Source: Candolleomyces eurysporus
Taxonomy: Eukaryota; Basidiomycota; Agaricomycetes; Agaricales; Psathyrellaceae
NCBI GenBank assembly: GCA_027579435.1
Contig: JANBPK010001058.1
Span: 26,251-90,250 of the forward strand
Direction of reading: 5' to 3'
Length of the DNA: 64,000 nt
Below are positions 10,938 through 23,339 of the stretch, one piece after another (positions within the stretch are counted from its first letter, which is position 1; every line of letters starts with the position of its first letter). The position numbers were made by a program, and so were the translations under genes. Below the pieces are notes generated by a model. That model searched no databases. It saw only the letters and a program-made list of their open reading frames with translations, and was not told where the DNA came from.

Positions 10938-12973
10938 GCGATCATCATGAGCTCATTAAACCTGTCACTGCAAGCCATACTCCACGTGGAAGTCTAGAGT
11001 CGCGAAACACGAATGCGCAGCTGGAAAGGGGTTTTCCTGCAATCGTGGCCCTTTGTGTTTGTGGGAAGCCATTGACATCAAGGCTACGTGTCGATGAAAG
11101 AAAGACTTCGAATCTCGGGTACAGTTCCTATGACCCTCACTCGGGCGCGATAGGGGCCAACTTCCATGCTGCAGATTTGTTTGGTCAAAACGCTAAAACC
11201 AAACATAGTCCTGGACTTGCGCTCCTGCTCTCTTCCGCTGTCTGTGCGCTTTTCCTCAATGCTACCACTGCTCTACCCTGCTCATTCATGCTGAGAAAAT
11301 TCATACGGTAAGGCTATGTTCCCTAGGCTATGTTCCCTAGGCGAAACAATTAAGCCGAGAGTAGGAAGCTTCGGGAATATGAGACCTTTCGTAACAGGCC
11401 GGTGAGTAGTATGCTGAATATGTGGTAAAAGTAACGGAACTCTACCTTCCGTACGAGGGTCTTGGACCTCTAGGCTTTCAAACTTTGTGAGCGAATGCTC
11501 GGCTTACAAACGGTCCGCGATCCGTTCTAAACCTCCTGCACAACCAACGAGACTACTGGGGAGCGGTATGTTGGCGATGGTCTGTTTGTGTAATTATGTG
11601 CGGATGATCCTTCAGTCATGCCCGTCTCGCAATCATGGTGGCCTCGTCTCTGAGCTATTTCGATGGCTTTACTCTACCCATACACCTAAGCTGCCGGTTT
11701 GATCTATGTCTCTTCCTGCCCTCAATCCCGCACAAACCTACGGTTAGCTAATCTCTTCCCGCTCTGAATGGCCATTCCGGCCACGTTCCTCGTCATGTCC
11801 CCGTTTACTGCGTCCTATCTCTGACACTGACAGATCCATATATTAATCGTCTCTGGTGTTTCACCGCGATTACATCCCCTTGCAGTTTTCTTCGTTGTCA
11901 CAGTCTGAATCCCCGGCCTCATGACCTATTTGTCCTTGATGTCCGCTATCTCGACTTGCTGCCCCGTGTGCCAAAGTACTCCATGAGGTTATATTCCATC
12001 TATGATCTTCTGAATGGAGGGGTGACTGCTCCTTGCATACGTCCTTTCAATTTGACGGCTTTCGGTCTGTCAGGTCGTATACCAATTCGAGGGGAACCCT
12101 TGATAGACGGAGTGATGCCTACCACCTTGGCATCTCTCGCTATCTTTGTACACTATGTACGGATATATTTTCCTGTTGTACATTTGATCAAGCTTTTCCT
12201 GGTGCGCGCACCACCCAGTGTCTGTGATTTCCATGATGGGAGGTGGGCGCTCTTTTTACATCGCTAATCATTGTACTTTTTGATCTCCTGGCCTTTTATT
12301 TCCGTTTCTGTTTCGTTCTGTTCTGGCGCAATTTTTGATGGTGGGAATGGCTGCTTCCTTTCGCTTTCTCGAACCTTTCTTCCACCTACACTCCAATTCA
12401 TGTGCACTTGCTCACCCCTTTGAGACCAGAGGGTGAAGTCGATATGTCTCGTTATTCGTTTCCCAATCCCTCAATCTTTCCGAAGTTAACCCTGCGCTTT
12501 CTTAATCAAACAGACAGAGTAGTGGCTTGATTGCCGAGCACTATTTAACAATGCTCCTTGTGCAAGTCTACAAGCACCATCCGGCGGTGGTTTATTTTGG
12601 AAACTCAGCGCGCAACCTGAGCGTCGGACGTTATGATGCGATGATATCTCATCATTGTTTCAGCACCATCATGGCAAGGCACCCCACCAAGAATCATTCC
12701 AACAGCATACACCGTACGCATAAGCTCTGTTCGCCCAGCCCTCCTCGGGGCCCCAGATCCGAACCCTTCAATGCCGTCCGCTGGTGGTGAGAATCCCCTG
12801 GGCTCTTGGTGATGTGCTCTGTGTCATCTCCCCCTCTCTCTCGACAGATCATATCGATCCATCATACGAAACAGACAGGTACCAACAAGCTCCATGGGTC
12901 TGCTACAATATTTTTGTTCACTCAAGGTCGATTTTCTGAAACATTTGCGCGGCCCCGGGACTGAGAGGGTATG
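10938..12973. other. long intergenic region, no gene seen
   Basis: About 2 kb with only short frames. It holds a 14-bp direct repeat at 11311-11341. No domain, motif copy or RNA gene recognised. Confidence 0.45.
11311..11341 (+). repeat. short tandem duplication, 14-bp unit
   Basis: The word aggctatgttccct occurs twice head to tail (11311-11324 and 11325-11338), followed by agg. Confidence 0.8.
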
Positions 12974-12981
12974 TATATAAA
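12974..12981 (+). promoter_or_regulatory. TATA box of first BBE-like gene
   Basis: TATATAAA about 150 nt upstream of the likely start codon at 13129 and about 30 nt upstream of the ATGs at 12999 and 13003. The distance suggests transcription starts near 13005, which would leave 13129 as the first in-frame ATG with a good signal peptide. Confidence 0.45.
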
Positions 12982-13128
12982 CGATGTAGATCACGACGAT
13001 GGATGGACACGGCGGATTCTTTCTCCAAGGTTGCTGCTTACCTTTCTCCCTTCCCGTCGTTCGTTGTTATCGTTATCTCTATACCCTTCCTTCATTATTT
13101 CTCGACTTCCTCTTCCCTGATCCAAACC

Positions 13129-15161
13129 ATGGCTCGCATTACAAGAGCAACATTTACACTCCTTTATTCGCTATTGGCACTCGCGCAGCTTAGCGTGGCT
13201 GCTAGTGTTTACGAGAAGAGGCAGGAGTCGACGGATGCTTCCGAAGGTGCAGATGCGGATGTGGCGACCGTACAGACCTCGACGCTCCGTGCAGGTGCTA
13301 GCTACCCCTTCGTTTGCTCCATCATTTCGGGCACTACCTCTTCGTCCACTCTGGTTCATTGGCCCGGTTAGTATTCAATCTATCTATTTTATTGATTGTG
13401 CGACCTTCTCAGATGGCTGATGTGATGGCAACGGTTCTTTCCTTGATGATGTGGATATGTAGGGTCTCCGGTGTTCAAGTGGTTGAGCTCGCATTGGGCA
13501 GCTACGAGTAACCAGGTTCCGGCTTGTGTTGTTGAGCCTGGGAAGGCTTCCGATATTGCGAAGATAGTAAGGTCTTCTCCCGTGCCCAATTAGATTTGTT
13601 TTCTGATCCCGCTTTTTTGAACATCTTAGCTCCTCACTGTTGGTATTAGCCGTACACCCTTTGCAGTAAGTCATCTTTTCTCTTCCAAATCGCCGGTTTG
13701 AGACTAAAAACGAGCGATCGTAGGTCCAAAGTGGAGGGCACACCACAAACCCAGGGTGGTCGTCCACAAAGGGCGTACACATCTCCCTCAACTCCCTCCG
13801 CTCCATCAACTACGACAGCGCCTCCCAAACCGTCGAGATCGGTACCGGTCTGCGCTGGGAGGAAGTCTACGCTGCCTTGGAGCCCCATGGCGTTACCGTT
13901 GTCGGTGGACGTGTGAGGGGTGTTGGTGTGGGTGGATTCACGCTTGGTGGAGGGTATTCGTGGAAGACCAACCAGTATGGGTTAACCATTGATACTGTGA
14001 CTGCTTTCGAGCTTGTCACCCCCCTTGGGAAGGTTGTTAAGGTTACGCAGCGAAGTGATTCTGCGCTGTTCTCTGGGCTCAAGGTCAGCACACTGGTTAT
14101 CGCGTGATGGGCTGCGCTCAGTTGCTGATGCATTTTTCCGTATAGGGAGGCGGAAATAACTTTGGTATCGTTACCAAGATTACGCTCAAGACGGTCCCTC
14201 AAGGTCCAGTTTGGGTAGGTTTCTCTTCGGGTTTGATTGTGATGGTCGTTGTTTTAATTTTTCTCTTTCAGGGTGGATCTATGACCTACATGGACCCTGC
14301 TACTCTCCCGCTCGTCAACGCTGCCACTGCCAAGTTTGCTGCCAATGTCACCGATCCTAAGGCCTCGATCTTGAACACCGTCTCGTTCTACCAGGGCGCA
14401 GTAAGCATCATTGCATCATCTCTATGCCTCTGGGCAGTGAACTAACCGACCTTGAAGCCTCTTGTGAACATCGCAATGTTCTACGACGGCCCCAACCCAC
14501 CTAATGGAATTTTCGACGACTTCCTCAGCATCCCTGCCGTTGCTGGTGGCTCGGGAACCCAGACTTACCTCGAGAAAATCAACTCATCGCCTTCGAACGA
14601 TACCTACGGATTCCGAAACTACTTCGGTACTGTACCCGTACCCAAGTACTCGCCCAAGCTTCTCGATATCGTCAGCAACCTCAGTGTCGTAAGTCTCATA
14701 TACACTTATTGATCGTAAGGAGCGGTGGGCTAACAAAATGAATAATTGAATGATATTAGACTATCGGCAACGAATTGAGTTCCAAGTCCCTCGTGTTCAT
14801 GACCCTCGTCAACGAACCCTTCCTCCCGAGCATCCTCTCGCACAGCAACAGCGGGGCCACGGCCTACCCGTGGAACCGCTCAAAGGTCTACACTCCCTTC
14901 AATATCTTCTTATCCTGGGCCGACCCTGCGCAAGACAAAGTCTTCGAAGCCGCCGTCAAGAGGATCCAGGATACCCTCTACGCTGCGTTGGCAGAGGAGG
15001 GCGAGAGGAATTTGGATGGGGTTCCGCTGTATAGCAATTATGCTATGTGGGATACGCCTGTGAGCAGGCTGTATGGACCCAATTTGCCCGGGTTGAAGCT
15101 TTTGAAGCTGAGGGTGGATCCGTTGAACGTTATGAGTTTGGCGGGTGGGTTCAAAATTTAA
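13129..15161 (+). CDS. secreted BBE-like FAD-linked oxidase, copy A
   Basis: About eight exons with phase-compatible short introns. The start at 13129 gives a clear signal peptide (MARITRATFTLLYSLLALAQ...SVA) followed by a Lys-Arg site. The PCMH-type FAD-binding domain is shown by V-Q-S-G-G-H at 13724-13741; its His is the usual site of 8-alpha-N-histidyl FAD attachment in berberine-bridge-enzyme (BBE) relatives. It continues with KGVHISLNSLRSI, GGRVRGVGVGGFTLGGGYSW and NNFGIVTKITLKT. The Cys of the bicovalent GxCxxVGxGG motif is replaced here by Arg, so flavin is probably held monocovalently. The C-terminal BBE domain is seen in YSNYAMWDTPVSRLYGPNLP and VDPLNVM. Substrate unknown; relatives oxidise sugars, alkaloids or polyketide intermediates. 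It lacks two introns found in the other three copies (before Y-S-W-K and within NNF-GIV), so it is the most divergent member. Confidence 0.85.
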
Positions 15162-17282
15162 ATTAACATGCATAAAGCATAAAGCGGAAGTGGTTCCCAA
15201 GTTTTCTCTGTTATTGACTAACTACTTCCTTACTAGTAAAGAACTGTGTAATATCTTATCTCTCGTTTACCTCTTCGATGGNCGTTTTAGCTATATAATG
15301 GACTAGTAGTACATAGGATACTTTGTCGCATAATTACATTTGCTATAATCTCTCCAGAAGACGAGATGTTTGGAAGATCCCTCTACTCCCAGATTCGATG
15401 TTCGAATTTTGGGACAACTCTTGGAGATGGTCGTCTATACCAGGCGCTTGTTCTTGAAGTGGGTTACCTCCACGTAGAATCTATTGTCCTCAAATGGCAC
15501 TATCAGTCGTCATTTGTCAAGTCGTTCAATGCTATATGACAGGTTGCTACTGCACAACGATCTGTCTACGTCTACTTCTCCGTGTCCGTACTTTAGCCTC
15601 TTGCGTCATTTGTCAATTCGTAGAACGGAAGCGCCGGAACTGATTGTCAAAATCAACAACGATCTGTCCGTCTATTTGTGGATGCATCTGCATCGCTTTC
15701 GTTGTCTACGACATTTATCGTGGTCGTTCAGGTGAGCCAGGCGCNTTTTTTCCTTTTACCAATGAATAGATGGCAGCCTCTCGTATTGGCGATAAGGGTC
15801 TGTGTATTTCTCTTATACCCATCTACACGGGTTACCACCCACGGTAAAAATACATCCTGGTAATCGCCCTGAGCCAAGAATACTCTTCTCCTCTCAAGTT
15901 GACCCTTCACAAAAGGTCACTGGTGATATGTAGTCGCATCCGTCTCAGTCCCGAGAACGATATCCCGGTACGAGACAGCTATCAAAGTTAGACAAGCTTT
16001 CATGTTAGCCCTGTGTATACGGACGTCACTTGGATTTCTACTTGACAGATGGACGTTAATTCAATAAGGATATGTCACACAGCGACGGAAGTAATGACGG
16101 GGTTGTTGGACAACGACCGGAGCGCTCGAGGCGCCTAAAATCAATCCAACCGACGTGATCTGGGATGTCTAGCCTTTCGGTAGCTTCCAAATTTAGTTCT
16201 CTTGTGCGGCTCGTCGGGCGTCTTCTCCATGTCTATCAGAAACGGGAACCTTTGTAATACCGTATAGCCCCCGGGTTATTTGGAGCGTGATGTTTTATGT
16301 TGCCTGTTCTCCTTGCAGCCTACCTCAAGTGTTTCAAGGCTCGGCACATATGCCAATTGCGTCAGGGCCATCTTTCAGTGGTCATATGGTCAGTACTGGA
16401 ATTTATCGGCGCTGATAATTCGGGTAAGCATCTAGCATTCGATGCTTGGGGCACACCGATAGCTATCTTGAGGAGAGCATTTGTTTCATGCGGATCGCTA
16501 CGCGAGAGGCGACCAGACAATTCAGAGTCGCAGAGGTGCAGATAAGATTAGATTATGGCATGATCAGATCAATCGATTGATCACAGGCACTTCTAGCCGA
16601 ACTCTCCGACATCAACTGCGTTCCTTGGACCGTGACCTCGCCTGTCTGCTCAGTGCCACGACTCTCCATCCGGCTGGTGCTTATCTTTGGCCATAGGTTT
16701 GAACATGACAGGGGTGACGTTCTGGTTATATTCAAGAAGGCAACATTCCACGCCGTAGTGGATTGCGTGATCTAGCTATACCGCGACAACAGCACAGTGC
16801 ACCTCTCCTGTTGCCTCGGCGCAACTTGTGATACCAATTGGGAGAGAGTACGTTCAAACCTCATGCTATTTATGTCAGAGAAACTCACGACATATTACCA
16901 CAGGCAGATAACGGGTTCAGACAGGGCTTGACAGAACATGGATCATTTATATTCGGCGTTACTTACTCATCACTTGAAAGTTGGAACCCAATCTTACTCA
17001 CATCAACTCTCCTTGCGGCTCATCTTGGGCTCACTCAAGGCTCGTAGAGCGTGTTTCTGAAACTCTTATGAGCGATACAATGGTATGTCCTTGCTTAACC
17101 AAAGTTTCTGAGTCCAAGTAGTGATCGCTGAACAGCTCTAAGACCATCGCAGTTCCACCCCAGTCCGTCTCGTCGCTCTGATTTACCTGTCAGATGGGAC
17201 TGAATGAGGGACGCTGGCGACTATTTGCGTGACAGGCCGATTCCCGGTGATATCGGTTGAGGCCAACGGCGTGGGCTCCCAT
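15162..17282. other. intergenic between BBE-like copies A and B
   Basis: No gene seen. Around 15505-15700 a degenerate direct repeat of about 100 bp is visible, sharing cgtcatttgtcaa and acaacgatctgtc. Two Ns occur (near 15282 and 15745), one at the edge of a T homopolymer. Confidence 0.45.
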
Positions 17283-17288
17283 TATAAA
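17283..17288 (+). promoter_or_regulatory. TATA box of BBE-like copy B
   Basis: TATAAA 80 nt upstream of the ATG at 17363. The same stretch in the decayed copy near 23400 reads tgcaag, so the box is lost there. Confidence 0.55.
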
Positions 17289-17362
17289 TTGAGAAAGTGC
17301 GCCCAAACGCCTTCAGAGGAACTGGTCGCCCTGAGCCCGTCACCTCTCACAGACCATTCTCC

Positions 17363-19427
17363 ATGGCACGCCTTATTCTTTCCTCCTTCGTGCTTCTGAC
17401 AGCCACCCAGCTTGGCTTCACGCTCGATGCGAGCCCATTGGGAAACTATGTTCGCGTTTGCTCTCAAATCGCTCGCAATATAGCTCCAAGTCCTGTTTAT
17501 TATCCAGGTACTGTTTACGCCATTTTGCTATCGTCTTAAGCTTCATGACTGGTTATGGTTGGAACAGGCTCCCCGAATTTCCAGTGGCTCAGCTCGCACT
17601 GGTCTGGGTCAAGCAGTCAGCTGTCTGCCTGTGTCGTAGAGCCACGCTCCGCTTCGGACGTTTCTAAGATTGTAACTCTCCATTTGCTGCTCGTTGGGAT
17701 CGTGATCTGAGATGCCATCTAGTTGCGGATAGTTGGCTCAACACGAACTCCATTTGCCGTCAGTCCTCACTGAAATGCAGTTACCCGCACAACCCTCACT
17801 AACTTTATCTGATTCAGGTCCAAAGTGGAGGTCATACAGCCAATCCCGGCTTCTCATCAACAAAGGGTGTTCATGTCTCGTTGAACTCTTTGCGCTCTAT
17901 TCGCTACGATCGTTTCTCCAAAACGGTAGAATTTGGAACTGGTGTGATATGGGACGACGTTTACGCCGCCCTCGAACCATACGGAGTGAGTGTCGTCGGT
18001 GGAAGAAACACAGGTGTCGGCGTTGGAGGTTTCACTTTAGGAGGAGGTACAGCACCCGCTTTGCCTATTTGGACACTCAACTGATCCTTACCTGTCAACC
18101 GTCAGGTTACTCCTGGAAGACAAATCAATTGGGGTTAACTATCGATACCGTCACTGCCTTCGAACTTGTCAAGCCCAACGGTGATGTCGTCACTGTGACT
18201 GAGACATCTGATCCCAAGTTATTCTTTGCCCTCAAGGTACTTCGACATGCTGGTTACCGATTTGCATCCCTTGCTGAAAGCTATTTTTAGGGTTCTCAGA
18301 ACAATTTTGTGCGTGATCCCAGGAGAATTTCTGCATGGAACTACCCATCTCATAGGACGTTAGGGTATCGTCACTAAGATCAATCTCAAAACCTTCCCTC
18401 AGGGTCCAGTCTGGGTACGACGAATTTTATCGGATGCACACAGAGCATTCTTGCCTTACGTTGGTCTTTTCCGTGCAGGGCGGTATGATAACATATGTTG
18501 GCGACGAACCGATCGCAGCAGCTCGAGCAGCCACTGCAAAATTCGCCAATGGTGTCTCAGATCCAAAGGCATCCATCATCAACTCCTTCATACTCTCTCA
18601 GGGCACGGTACGAGCTTGTCCTGATTGTATCAACTGGGCTGCGTAATGACGTGCATTTAGCCGTTAGTAGTCTTACAGCTCTATTACGATGGTCCCAGGC
18701 CCCCTGCAGGCATCTTCAAGGATTTCCTCAGTATACGAGCTGCAGCAACGGACGTATCGACTCGGAGCTATCTTTCGTTCGTTCAGTCTGTACCAGTCAA
18801 TGCCTCGTATGGCGTGAGGTATGTTTCCATTATCCACTCCTGGCCCATCTTTCTCACCAACCGTCCTTCTCTGTACTTCTTCAGAGGATATTTCGAGGCG
18901 GTTCCCGTCACTAAGTACACGCCAAAGTTCCTTGATCTGGTATCCAACACCTTGGCTGTGAGTGCATCCTATTCGGGTACTCTCCTATTGTGATCACTGA
19001 TGCCCACCCCTCAATCCAATAGTCAACTTCCGCTGACTTCGCGAACACATCCTATATCTCTACCTCCGTTGCTATCGAGCCCTTCCTCCCCACCATCTAT
19101 TCCCATAACACAACTCCGAGCGCTTACCCATTCGACCGATCGAAGGTGTTCCAGCCTTGCAATCTTGCCATGTCATGGACCAACCCTGCTGAAGACAAAA
19201 TCTTTGAGCAAGGGATCAAGAAGGTCAGAGACACCCTGTATGCTGGTCTTATTGAGGAGGGTCAGACGGAGACGAGAACTGCGCCGCTATATTCCAATAA
19301 CGCCATATGGGATACCTCGTTGACACGGATCTATGGTAGCAACCTACCAGTCTTGAAGACGCTGAAGGCTCAGGTAGACCCGTCTAATGTGATGGGGCTT
19401 GCTGGTGGTTTCAAAATTCCGATTTGA
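17363..19427 (+). CDS. secreted BBE-like FAD-linked oxidase, copy B
   Basis: Signal peptide MARLILSSFVLLTATQLGFT from the ATG at 17363. About ten exons with intron positions shared with copies C and D. FAD domain landmarks: V-Q-S-G-G-H-T-A-N-P-G-F-S-S-T-K-G, GGRNTGVGVGGFTLGGG, then an intron, YSWKTNQLGLTIDTVTAF, NNF, intron, GIVTKINLKTFPQGPVW. The BBE C-terminal domain ends YGSNLPVLKTLKAQVDPSNV and a short I-P-I extension. His for covalent flavin is present, the second Cys is not (Asn/Thr there). All frames are open and splice signals intact, so it is probably functional. The sequence from its promoter to downstream is duplicated at 23.3-24.4 kb in decayed form. Confidence 0.83.
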
Positions 19428-20152
19428 TGTTCAGTCACGTTCTGATGTCTTTTACGATGTTAACGGTTTCTCTAAACCTTAGTTAAAGTTTCGTTCTCCG
19501 AGTAAACTACTCAATGGAGCTCTCATATAGCATATTCAAACAGTACACACGCAGATATCAACCGGTATTGACTTCAGTTAAACATTAAATTCGGTCTATG
19601 TCGCAAGAGTTCGAGATTTACCAGGAGGAAGTAAACCAGGGTCATACGGCTCTATAATTCTGGCTGGTCGGCTCTCTGATTCAATGCTGATATTCATAGC
19701 TCGCCAGCACACCATATCGAACTCATCCTCCCGGATCCAAGTTCGTGCTCTTGCCATTCTTCAATTCAATGTCTTAAATAGGTGATTTGGAATAGATAAT
19801 AACACGAAGCTGCTGTGCACATTCATTTCGTCAACCTTCGCAACCCATTTGAACCTTCCCGGGCACATGGCAGTGGCAGTCTATCTAGCACCCGAGACGA
19901 TGAACCGTTTACCTGACGCAGAGTATAGCACCCATTGGGGGCACTCCGGTTGGTACTACCCAGGATTACCATTGGGACACCGTTTATCCCCAGACATCAC
20001 AAAACTCAGTCAAAAAATCAGGGAATGGTCTTAAGACTTCTCACCGACACATACGGTAGTATGTAATCCAATTTGAGGTATAAAGAGGTCGATATCGAAG
20101 CTGCGGAATACCAGTGCTTNCCCAATAGNCCCCTCTTCACCACTTACTGCGC
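19428..20152. other. intergenic between BBE-like copies B and C
   Basis: No gene. The region is the template, or a paralogue, of 23936-24478: both share cagtcacgttctgat near the start, cccattgggggc, and gaggtataaag near the end. Confidence 0.6.
20079..20084 (+). promoter_or_regulatory. TATA box of BBE-like copy C
   Basis: TATAAA 74 nt upstream of the ATG at 20153; the equivalent box of copy D is at 24406-24411, 73 nt upstream of its ATG. Confidence 0.55.
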
Positions 20153-22269
20153 AATGGTTCGCTTTCTAGTCTCTACGCTCGGCGTTTTGGCAGCCTCTGC
20201 TGCTGTTACATGCCACGCACAGCCCGATGTGGACAAGGCCCAGCTACAGAGCCGCTACAGCGCGTCCGATCTTGCTACGAGAAATGGCCAGAAGGACTAT
20301 ACGCATGTCTGTTCACGTATAGCCAGCAGCATTTCTCCCAGCGCCATCCACTATCCAGGTCGGTTTGAGAATGGCACTCAGTTCTTGCAGGCTTTGACTT
20401 CGTGCACACTAGGTTCTCCAGTGTACGCGTGGCTTAACTCTCACTGGTCTGCGTCGAGTGACCAGCCGTCGGCTTGTGTTGCTGAACCTCGCTCCGCGTC
20501 GGATGTTTCGACAATCGTACGTTTCTCAGTTTCTCGATATCCGGCTTGCTATGTTTTGATTTCCATTCCTTGACTTTTTCTCCTTCCCATATGATATTAT
20601 TTAGCTCCGAATAATAGGCCAAACACGTACCCCGTTCGCTGTGAGTGCCCTTCGCTTTCTGTTTTTCTATGCTCATACCCATCGGCATAGGTCCAAAGCG
20701 GAGGCCACGCTACTAACCCTGAGTTCTCATCCACCCCGGGAGTTCATATCTCTTTGTATTCGCTTCGCTCCATCGACTACAGCAGTACCTCTCAGACTGT
20801 GGAGATCGGCACTGGTCTTAGTTGGGACGATGTCTATGCTGCACTTGAGCCTCAGGGTGTGAGCGTCGCTGGTGGCAGAGTGACCGACGTCGGTGTTGGA
20901 GGGTTCGCTCTCGGAGGCGGTATGACCTTCAGTGTTCCTTTCATTGACCGGTCGCTGAAGTATGTTCTGTCGTTCGATAGGTTATAGCTGGAAGACCAAC
21001 CAGCACGGATTGGCTATTGACACTGTGACTGCGTTCGAGCTCGTTAAACCAGATGGTGACGTCGTTAAAGTCACGGAGAAGTGTGACTCTGAACTTTTCT
21101 TCGGTCTTAAGGTTTGTAACAAGCCTATTCCGAAGATTAGGTAACAATTGACATATTTCTACGTCCAGGGTGCTTCGAACAACTTTGTAAGTGATTATCT
21201 ATTCAAAAAATGTGTCGGTATTGTGCTTATAGCCCTTCTTAAGGGGATCGTTACGAGAATCACTCTCAAGACCTTTGCCCAAGGACCAGTATGGGTCAGG
21301 AGAATTTCTTCATCTCTTCTGCTTCAATCCTCTGAAGTCCCTGAAACTACAGGGGGGTTTCTTGTCTTTCACGGACCCTCAAGCAATTGCGGGCCTTGGT
21401 GCAGCTACGGCTAAGTTCTCCACCGAAGTCAAAGATCCGAAGGCCTCTATTCTGAGTACTTTGACATACTACCAAGGGAGTGTACGTCGTACATGGTTCA
21501 TCCTTTGAGGTCATACTAACATAAACCCATATGCGAAGCTTTCGGGCAGCGCGCAGCTGTTCTACGACGGTCCTAACCCGCCTCCTGGGATCTTTGATGA
21601 TATTATGGCGCTACCTTCAACTTCGGCGGATGTCTCAACTCGAAGCCACCTCTCCCTCATCCTGTCGACCCCTGCCAATGCAACATATGGTCTAAGGTGA
21701 GTCTTTCGTTCTATGTTGTCAGGTCAAGCGGCTAATTAAGTTTAGGACGTACTTCGACACGGTGCCAGTGGTTGACTACTCTCCTGAGTTTATGAAGTTG
21801 GTCCAGGATACCTCAGTCGTGAGTCCTCTTTCAAGGATCCACAGTCCGTTACTCAGCCCAAGTAATCCAGGCCGCTGGACAAGAGCTGGCATCGACATCA
21901 TTTATAGCCTTAAGCCTTGTTGCCGAGCCTTTCCTCCCAACAATTCTCTCTCACAACCCGTCTCGAACCGCCTACCCATTCACACGGTCGAAGGCGTACA
22001 CCCCTTTCAACACGATCATATCATGGGCTAATGCCACAGACGACAATGTGATTGCCGAGGTGGTGAAGAAGATCAGGAACACGCTTTCCAAGGCTTTGGT
22101 TGATGAGGGTCAGGGCGACATTTTCGATGCTCCACTGTATCCCAACTATGCGCTCTACGACACGCCAGTGGAGAGAATTTATGGCAGCAATTTACCAACT
22201 TTGAAGGCGCTGAAAGCTAGAGTAGATCCAACAAATGTTATGGGGCTTGCTGGTGGATTCAAAGTTTAG
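20153..22269 (+). CDS. secreted BBE-like FAD-linked oxidase, copy C
   Basis: Starts MVRFLVSTLGVLAASAAVTC, a signal peptide. About ten exons. Landmarks: V-Q-S-G-G-H (FAD-binding His), SLYSLRSIDYSSTSQTVEIG, GGRVTDVGVGGFALGGG, YSWKTNQHGLAIDTVTAF, GIVTRITLKTFAQGPVW, LFYDGPNPPPGIFDD, and C-terminal LYPNYALYDTPVERIYGSNL with VDPTNVMGLAGGFKV. Nearest relative in the window is copy D, from which it differs by scattered substitutions; the two share every intron. The position of the bicovalent Cys is occupied by Thr/Arg residues as in the other copies. Substrate unknown. Downstream it is followed by a broken 3' end of an F-box gene, as copy D is followed by the intact one. Confidence 0.83.
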
Positions 22270-22283
22270 GACAGACAGTCTAC

Positions 22284-22420
22284 TTACATTTCCATACTAT
22301 AAATCGTCTGTAAAATCTGGTTCCAAGTAATCCGCACTCATCCCATCCCATCGCCCCCGTTGACGTCCTCCAGCCATCTATGCATACTGCTGAGGCCGCT
22401 TCCTGAGATTCCAGCTTTTC
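22284..22420 (-). pseudogene. relic of F-box gene 3' end
   Basis: This stretch aligns with 26605-26740, the last part of the intact F-box-like gene: both share tacttacatttccatact just after the oxidase stop, then ccgttgacgtcctccagcca and a final cagc-ttttcat block. Only the 3' end is present, with length changes that break the frame. It marks the far end of the duplicated block. Confidence 0.7.
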
Positions 22421-23339
22421 ATCCGAGTATCTCAGATAAAAGCCCCCTAATTTTGCGAGCCCAACTGGTAGTTTCCGGGGATTATTTGATGACTGTTGAA
22501 GCTTGAAGCTTGAAGCGAAGGGGTTGTGGGCAAAAGCCGTCAGGCTTTCCCCCCGTGATCTAAGAGTGAGATCGAGGTGATGCGACACCCATAAAACTAG
22601 GAGACGAGTGAATGTGCTGCTCACCCCCCGGTGTTTCATTTCATATCGGCCAATCTCCGTCTGCGAGCCGCCAAGCATACCAAGGTCGCTCCGCCTAAGT
22701 GTGTGTGACCCACTGAGTACTGTCCTGGGCAGCCGGAGGCAAAAACTTGACCAGTGGCCGAACGCCTCTGAAAGCCCGTTAGAGTGAGCAAGTAGACAAC
22801 AGCAGGCTGAGGTTTGGGGAAGCCTATGTGTATCACATCTCTCCATATGATGTCGACGTGAAACGCGGTGGAACTCAAAAAGAGACGAATACTGGTACGC
22901 TGATTACGGGAGACTAGACAACATGAGGGGAGCGCGTGAGATCAGATTCCATATGATGTCGACTTGAAACGCAGTGGAACTCAAAAGGAGATGAATATCG
23001 GTAGGCTGATGACAGGAGACTCTTACATCCCGCAAAACTGCGGCTCTTCTGGTGCCAGGAGTCAATTTCACCGCGAGAGGCACGACGACCTCTAGCAAGG
23101 TAGGCCCCTGCGTGTCTCAGTGAAGGAGCCGCAGATATGCACAGTTTCTAGTCGAAATCCAGAAAGGCTGGATTCAATGTATGAGAATGAGGGATTGATT
23201 GAAAGCGGTACGAGCATGCAGTGCCCAATAAGGCTGCTCAGCACATCTCTCTGGGATTCCGTAGCGGATGTTGGCCGGTGGCAAAGAGGGTGGCAGAAGA
23301 GGACGGCTAGCGCTGGCGAATGGTATAATCGCTGACCAC
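22421..23339. other. intergenic with a 72-bp direct repeat
   Basis: Apart from the direct repeat at 22843-23021 nothing recognisable. Minus-strand frames here read SSTAFHVDIIW and SSTAFQVDIIW from the two repeat units but have no further support as genes. Confidence 0.45.
22843..23021 (+). repeat. direct repeat, two units of about 72 bp
   Basis: Units 22843-22914 and 22949-23021 both run from ccatatgatgtcgac to gagact, with about ten substitutions between them and a 34-bp spacer. Confidence 0.8.

Noticed and set aside
12999..13128. ATGs at 12999 and 13003 as the start of oxidase A
   Set aside because: The ATG at 13129 gives a normal signal peptide aligned with the other copies; the upstream residues are probably leader.
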